Assembly (NCBI GenBank): GCA_017518025.1
Contig: JAFWWR010000294.1
Coordinates: 1 to 8,994 of the forward strand
Reading direction: 5' to 3'
DNA length: 8,994 nucleotides
From: Clostridia bacterium
Lineage (GTDB): Bacteria; Bacillota; Clostridia; Oscillospirales; CAG-272
This document shows, piece by piece, positions 5,723 through 8,994 of the stretch. Made by a program: the position numbers and the translations under genes. The notes below the pieces were generated by a model, which did not search any database, was not told the origin of the DNA, and was given only the letters and a program-made list of their open reading frames with translations. How positions within the stretch are numbered: the first letter of the stretch is position 1; the number at the start of each line of letters is the position of its first letter.

Positions 5723-6574
5723 TTATTGTTCGGTCGTCCCGACCGGAAGTATCTTTTCGATCTCAAGCGCCGCTTTGTCGATATACTCGTTCTCGTAGAG
5801 CTCGATGACGCCTCTGTCGCAGAGAGACGCGACCGTCAGGTCCATGGGGAGCCGCGCGAGAAGCGGTACGCCTAGTTTTGAAGCTACGTCCTCCGCGCGG
5901 GAGGGGCCGAAGACCTCGATCTTACGCCCGCAGTCCGGGCAGGTGACGTAGGACATATTCTCTATCATGCCGATGATCGGCACGTTCATGAGGGAGGCCA
6001 TGTTGACCGCCTTTTCGACGATCATGGAGACGAGCTCCTGGGGAGTGGTGACGACGATGATGCCGTCCACCGGAATGGACTGGAACACCGTCAGCGGTAC
6101 GTCTCCGGTCCCCGGAGGCATGTCTATGAACATATAGTCCACGTCGTTCCAGAACACCTGACCCCAGAACTGGTTTACCACGCCGGAGATCACGGGTCCG
6201 CGCCAGACGACGGGATCGGTCTCGTTTTCGAGAAGAAGGTTTACCGAGATGACGTCGATGCCGGTGACGGTCTTCTTCGGGAGCATAAGCTCTCCGGCGG
6301 GATCTATCCCCGCGGAAAGTCCGAATGATCTCGGGATCGACGGCCCGGTCACGTCCGCGTCAAGAATGCCGACGTTGTAGTCCCTGCGTCTCATCGCGGT
6401 AGCGAGGAGAGACGTCACGAGGGACTTCCCGACTCCGCCTTTGCCGCTGACGACGCCTATTACCTTTTTAACGCTCGCTCCGTCCCCGAGCGGTGTGAAT
6501 GCGGGTTCGCTCTTTCTTGAGGAACAATCCGCGCCGCAGGTGGAGCAGTCGTGTGTGCAGTTAGATTCGTCCAT
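5723..6574 (-). CDS. mrp: Mrp/NBP35-family P-loop ATPase, iron-sulfur carrier
   Basis: A 283-residue Mrp/ApbC-type ATPase that binds and delivers [4Fe-4S] clusters to target proteins in the cytosol. The deviant Walker A VVSGKGGVGKS (41-51, signature Lys K45), the switch/Walker B stretch FIDMPPGTGD (149-158) and the bridging CxxC (C212, C215) are all present. An extra N-terminal cysteine motif C6-x3-C10-x2-C13-x3-C17 is reminiscent of the NBP35-type N-terminal cluster. The start at 6574 (ATG, GGAAAGGG about 8 nt upstream) is chosen over an in-frame codon at 6658, because the latter lies upstream of the -10 box at 6643-6638 and would not be on the transcript. It is the first gene of the operon and probably supplies clusters to the many Fe-S proteins encoded downstream; that role is inferred from position. 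Confidence 0.93.
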   Translation of the reverse strand: MDESNCTHDCSTCGADCSSRKSEPAFTPLGDGASVKKVIGVVSGKGGVGKSLVTSLLATAMRRRDYNVGILDADVTGPSIPRSFGLSAGIDPAGELMLPKKTVTGIDVISVNLLLENETDPVVWRGPVISGVVNQFWGQVFWNDVDYMFIDMPPGTGDVPLTVFQSIPVDGIIVVTTPQELVSMIVEKAVNMASLMNVPIIGMIENMSYVTCPDCGRKIEVFGPSRAEDVASKLGVPLLARLPMDLTVASLCDRGVIELYENEYIDKAALEIEKILPVGTTEQ

Positions 6575-6604
6575 GTTATTACCCTTTCCGAAGACGCTAG
6601 CAGA

Positions 6605-6623
6605 CGGCGGACAAACGCCGCCG
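6605..6623 (-). promoter_or_regulatory. GC hairpin in the mrp leader
   Basis: On the minus strand CGGCGG and CCGCCG form a 6-bp all-GC stem with a 7-nt loop, within the first 30 nt of the predicted transcript. It has no U-run, so it is not a terminator. It may stabilise the mRNA or be incidental. Confidence 0.35.
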
Positions 6624-6637
6624 ACATAATCCAATAT

Positions 6638-6666
6638 ATTATATATCATTGTGAGCAAAATTTCAA
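6638..6666 (-). promoter_or_regulatory. Main sigma-A-type promoter of the mrp-hydrogenase operon
   Basis: On the minus strand TTGAAA (6666-6661) and perfect TATAAT (6643-6638) are separated by exactly 17 bp. The expected start is near 6631, giving a leader of about 57 nt before the mrp ATG at 6574. The -10 is embedded in GATATATAAT, as in the internal promoter at 1376-1405. Identified by eye. Confidence 0.8.
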
Positions 6667-6694
6667 GAGAAAAAATCGTGAATTCGCTCCATAA

Positions 6695-6711
6695 AAGTCA
6701 ATTTTTGACTT
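6695..6711. promoter_or_regulatory. 17-bp inverted repeat upstream of the mrp promoter, candidate operator
   Basis: AAGTCAA, three T, TTGACTT is a perfect inverted repeat with 7-bp arms. It lies about 29 bp upstream of the -35 box, where a transcription activator often binds. It is AT-rich with no U-tract in the minus direction, so it is a poor terminator. It does not match the clostridial Rex consensus (TTGTTAA...TTAACAA) as I know it. Confidence 0.4.
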
Positions 6712-6742
6712 AAAACCCATCCGGACGAGCCGGAACAACCGA

Positions 6743-6764
6743 AACGGCCCGCAAAGGGGCCGTT
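6743..6764 (-). terminator. Putative terminator hairpin of the P-type ATPase-like gene
   Basis: A perfect 8-bp stem, AACGGCCC paired with GGGCCGTT around a 6-nt loop, overlaps the TAA stop (6765-6763). The minus-strand sequence after it is TTTCGGTTGTT, so the U-tract is weak. A smaller CCGG/CCGG hairpin follows at 6721-6733. Read on the plus strand, the stem is followed by a more T-rich stretch, but no plus-strand gene ends there. Confidence 0.5.
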
Positions 6765-8994
6765 ATTTGATATTCTTTTCTTTTCGCGCGAGGATCTTCT
6801 TCGTCGCGAAAGATGCGGCCAAGAGGACGACGGCGGACGAGAGCGCCGCCACGATCATGGAGACCGGCGGCAGCGAGTCTCCGAAAACGGAGCATACTTT
6901 GCGGGACACGACGAGAAGGACGCAAAGCAAAACCGTCAGCGCGCCGTAACACACGTAAGCCCTGCCCGGTCTGTATTTTTTCGGGGAAAATCCGTCGGCG
7001 ATATACGCGCTGACAGAGGTGAGCTGGCACAGCAGCATCGCGATCATCACCGCGGACGACGCCCCGGCGGTCATGGGATATCTGTTCTTCTCGAACAGGC
7101 CCGCCACGGGAACAAGACTGCAGAGAACGCCCCACACCGCGCCGTAAACGACGCCGGAGACGAATTTCTTGCCGGAGTGGCCGTCGCTCTCTCTCGTCAG
7201 TTCTTCCTTTCTGGAGAAAGCCATTGCGATCACGGCGAAAAAGTCGAAAATAAGGCCGAGAGTCAGGATCCCCACGGGATTGTTCAGCCCCGCCCCGAGG
7301 AACGCCGCTGCCACGGCGCAGATTATCCTCGCCGTCTGGGACGAAATGACGTACATCATCGCCGCGGAGATGTTGTTAAGGGAACGGATACACCCGGCGA
7401 TGACGCGGAATGACTCCGAGAATCCCCCGGAGTTCCCTCCGGCGGCCGGATAGACGGTGATGCCGCTTCTTCTTTTCAGCGTTTGCGGGATCGGTCTGTA
7501 CCGGTCGGAGCTCACGGCGATACCGACCGAGGAGCCGTTCATCATGCGGCTGTCAAGGGCTTCTCTGGTGACCACGGCAACTTTTTCGCCGAAGCTTATG
7601 ATCTTTCCGACAGCGGAGCATCTCATATCGGAGATCAGCGTCTTTTTGAGCGTTTTATCCTCGTAAGAAGGGACCCGGACTATAAAGTCCCCCTCGGGGA
7701 CGGATCCGGCCTTCGCCAGCTCCGCCGCGCTGAGAAGAACGGCGTTTTTGCTGATGACGCCGCCGCGGGACAGAAGATTCAGGTCCAGTTCGGGGTCGTC
7801 AGACAGGATCGCCGTTTTGATCCCGAGCGAGCGCAGATGCGCCGCGACGCTTCCGTCCTCCGCCGCCAGTTCCTCACGGGCGGTGACGAAGCCCTCGAAC
7901 CTCATTCTGCTGTGGACAAGGGTAACGTGCTGGATCGTGGAGCTCGGGGAGATCCTTGACGCCACGGCGAGGACGATCTCTCCCCTGCCGCGCGCGGCGT
8001 CCGCCTCGCGGGATATTCTTTCTCTCTCGGCGTCGGAAAGAAACACGTTCTCTCCGCCGACGAGCGCCCGGTCGCACATGGCGAGAACGGCGGCGGGATC
8101 GCCGCTCACGACGGCGTCGAGACTGGCGCCGCGGTATATCACGGACGTGTTGACGGTCCTGCAGGACTCCACGGTCTCAACGTGGTCCACAACAGGAAAG
8201 TCGGATCTTATTTTTTTGCCCCGGATCGAGGACGCGGACCCGGCGATCTTCTCGACGAGGACCTTCCTTGAGTTGCGTCCCTCTTCCGCGCCGCTTTTCA
8301 GCGCGCGGTCGTCGGACACGGAACATACCGTGGCGGACAGGAGGTTTATAAGGGTCTCCGGGTCTCCCTTTCCCGCCTCGAAAAGGGTCCCGTCGCGATA
8401 GAACGAGGTGAAGGTCACGTCTCCGCTCTTGTAGAACGAACTGTCGGACACCACGATGCGGTCCACCCCGGCGACCGCCTCAACGAAGCTGCAGTCCTTG
8501 AGGTAGGCGCGGCCGGTTTCTGCTCCCGCCTTTTTCCCTTTTGCCGCTTCCCTGACGGGTACGGCGACCATTATGTAGCACACGGCGGAGAAATAGGTCG
8601 TCATGGACGCCGCCGCAAGGGACAGCATCTCAAAAAACGTGTCGGTGAGGCCTCCGGATCTGTTCATAACGAACGCCAGAACGCTGACGATGACCACCAT
8701 CCCGAGCATGAAAAGATTGCTCGTTCTGCAAGAGTTCTCGTATTTTTCGATAACGGGGAGTTTTTCCCCCGACGGGACGATGATGCCGCCCTCCTTCATA
8801 CAGATGAGAGTATCATCTGCGCAGGCGGTGACTATCATGCGGCAGGTACCGGACAGGATGACCGATCCGGCGAAAAGCATATTGACTCTGTATTCGCACG
8901 GCACGTCCGGGCCCTGGCTGTCCGTCAGGATGACCGTGTCGCGCTTGATGACGGATTTTTTGTTGTCGGTGACTCCGCGCTCGCTGACGCGGAC
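6763..8994 (-). CDS. P-type ATPase-like membrane protein with degenerate catalytic motifs (5' end off window)
   Basis: The C-terminal 743 residues of a P2-type (Ca2+-ATPase-like) P-type ATPase homologue; TM1-2 and most of the A domain lie beyond the right edge. After the end of the A domain (VNMLFAGSVILSG) come TM3-TM4, P and N domains, then six C-terminal helices TM5-TM10, ending in KEKNIK. The fold markers are plain: VDRIVVSD before the phosphorylation site, SVGIAV in the P domain, and DFFAVIAMAF in TM6. The active-site motifs are not. TGES reads TDSQ (8914-8925); PEGL of TM4 is replaced by MTTY; DKTGTLT reads DSSFYKS with only the Asp kept (8443-8445); KGAPE reads SGDPA; TGD reads SDD (7795-7803); GDGxxND is lost before NGSSVGIAV (about 7513-7581). 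Hence ion pumping is unlikely. The frame is open over 2.2 kb, so it is a maintained gene, not decay. Its role is unknown; regulator, scaffold or ligand sensor are possible. It is separated from mrp by a probable terminator and promoter. Confidence 0.85.
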   Translation of the reverse strand, partial: VRVSERGVTDNKKSVIKRDTVILTDSQGPDVPCEYRVNMLFAGSVILSGTCRMIVTACADDTLICMKEGGIIVPSGEKLPVIEKYENSCRTSNLFMLGMVVIVSVLAFVMNRSGGLTDTFFEMLSLAAASMTTYFSAVCYIMVAVPVREAAKGKKAGAETGRAYLKDCSFVEAVAGVDRIVVSDSSFYKSGDVTFTSFYRDGTLFEAGKGDPETLINLLSATVCSVSDDRALKSGAEEGRNSRKVLVEKIAGSASSIRGKKIRSDFPVVDHVETVESCRTVNTSVIYRGASLDAVVSGDPAAVLAMCDRALVGGENVFLSDAERERISREADAARGRGEIVLAVASRISPSSTIQHVTLVHSRMRFEGFVTAREELAAEDGSVAAHLRSLGIKTAILSDDPELDLNLLSRGGVISKNAVLLSAAELAKAGSVPEGDFIVRVPSYEDKTLKKTLISDMRCSAVGKIISFGEKVAVVTREALDSRMMNGSSVGIAVSSDRYRPIPQTLKRRSGITVYPAAGGNSGGFSESFRVIAGCIRSLNNISAAMMYVISSQTARIICAVAAAFLGAGLNNPVGILTLGLIFDFFAVIAMAFSRKEELTRESDGHSGKKFVSGVVYGAVWGVLCSLVPVAGLFEKNRYPMTAGASSAVMIAMLLCQLTSVSAYIADGFSPKKYRPGRAYVCYGALTVLLCVLLVVSRKVCSVFGDSLPPVSMIVAALSSAVVLLAASFATKKILARKEKNIK

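Noticed and set aside
6605..6623. Riboswitch or attenuator in the mrp leader
   Set aside because: The leader is only about 57 nt with one short GC hairpin and no U-run; it matches no riboswitch architecture I can recognise.
6575..6658. N-terminal extension of Mrp
   Set aside because: It would begin upstream of the -10 box of the operon promoter and reads through AT-rich regulatory DNA; the ATG at 6574 has its own ribosome binding site.
7748..8401. Plus-strand frame of 217 codons opposite the P-type ATPase-like gene
   Set aside because: Low-complexity Ser/Arg-rich translation with no motif; it is a shadow of the minus-strand gene, whose domain layout is clear.

Overview
The window holds eleven genes, all on the minus strand, so transcription runs from high to low coordinates. 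The genes are tightly packed. Base composition looks GC-rich, but the two clear promoters are AT-rich sigma-A type and the ribosome binding sites are AGGAGG-like. Together with a clostridial-type electron-bifurcating hydrogenase locus and a HydS-like [FeFe] hydrogenase, this suggests a fairly GC-rich anaerobic Firmicute (class Clostridia, probably an uncultured gut or digester lineage). That placement is inference.

Right end (6763-8994): the C-terminal 743 residues of a large membrane protein with the full P2-type P-type ATPase layout, from the end of the A domain through TM3-TM10. Every catalytic motif that can be aligned is altered (TGES, PEGL, KTGT of DKTGT, KGAPE, TGD, GDGxxND), yet the frame is open throughout. 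It looks like a maintained pseudo-P-type ATPase. A hairpin overlapping its stop codon may be its terminator.

Regulatory gap (6575-6762): a 17-bp inverted repeat, then a near-consensus promoter (TTGAAA, 17 bp, TATAAT), then a leader of about 57 nt with a GC hairpin.

Main operon (about 6631 down to 1, continuing off the window): mrp (Fe-S carrier ATPase), nuoE-like [2Fe-2S] subunit, DRTGG protein 1, RsbW-like ATPase/kinase, HydS-like [FeFe] hydrogenase, DRTGG protein 2, PHP phosphoesterase, HATPase domain protein. A second promoter (TTGAAA, 18 bp, TATAAT) then precedes a small thioredoxin-fold ferredoxin and a nuoF-like NADH/FMN subunit cut by the left edge. Gaps are 3-38 nt, two junctions are ATGA overlaps, and the only larger gap (53 nt) carries the internal promoter.

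Working model: the NuoE-like, ferredoxin and NuoF-like genes encode the diaphorase arm of a HydABC-type NAD(H)/ferredoxin hydrogenase, whose catalytic subunit probably lies just beyond the left edge. Embedded between them is a likely H2- or redox-sensing cassette: a HydS-like hydrogenase lacking the proton-transfer cysteine, two DRTGG proteins, two GHKL-type ATPases without a phospho-acceptor histidine domain, and a PHP enzyme. No CRISPR array, tRNA, rRNA, insertion sequence or plus-strand gene was seen. No gene-free stretch exceeds 300 bases; the longest is 6575-6762.
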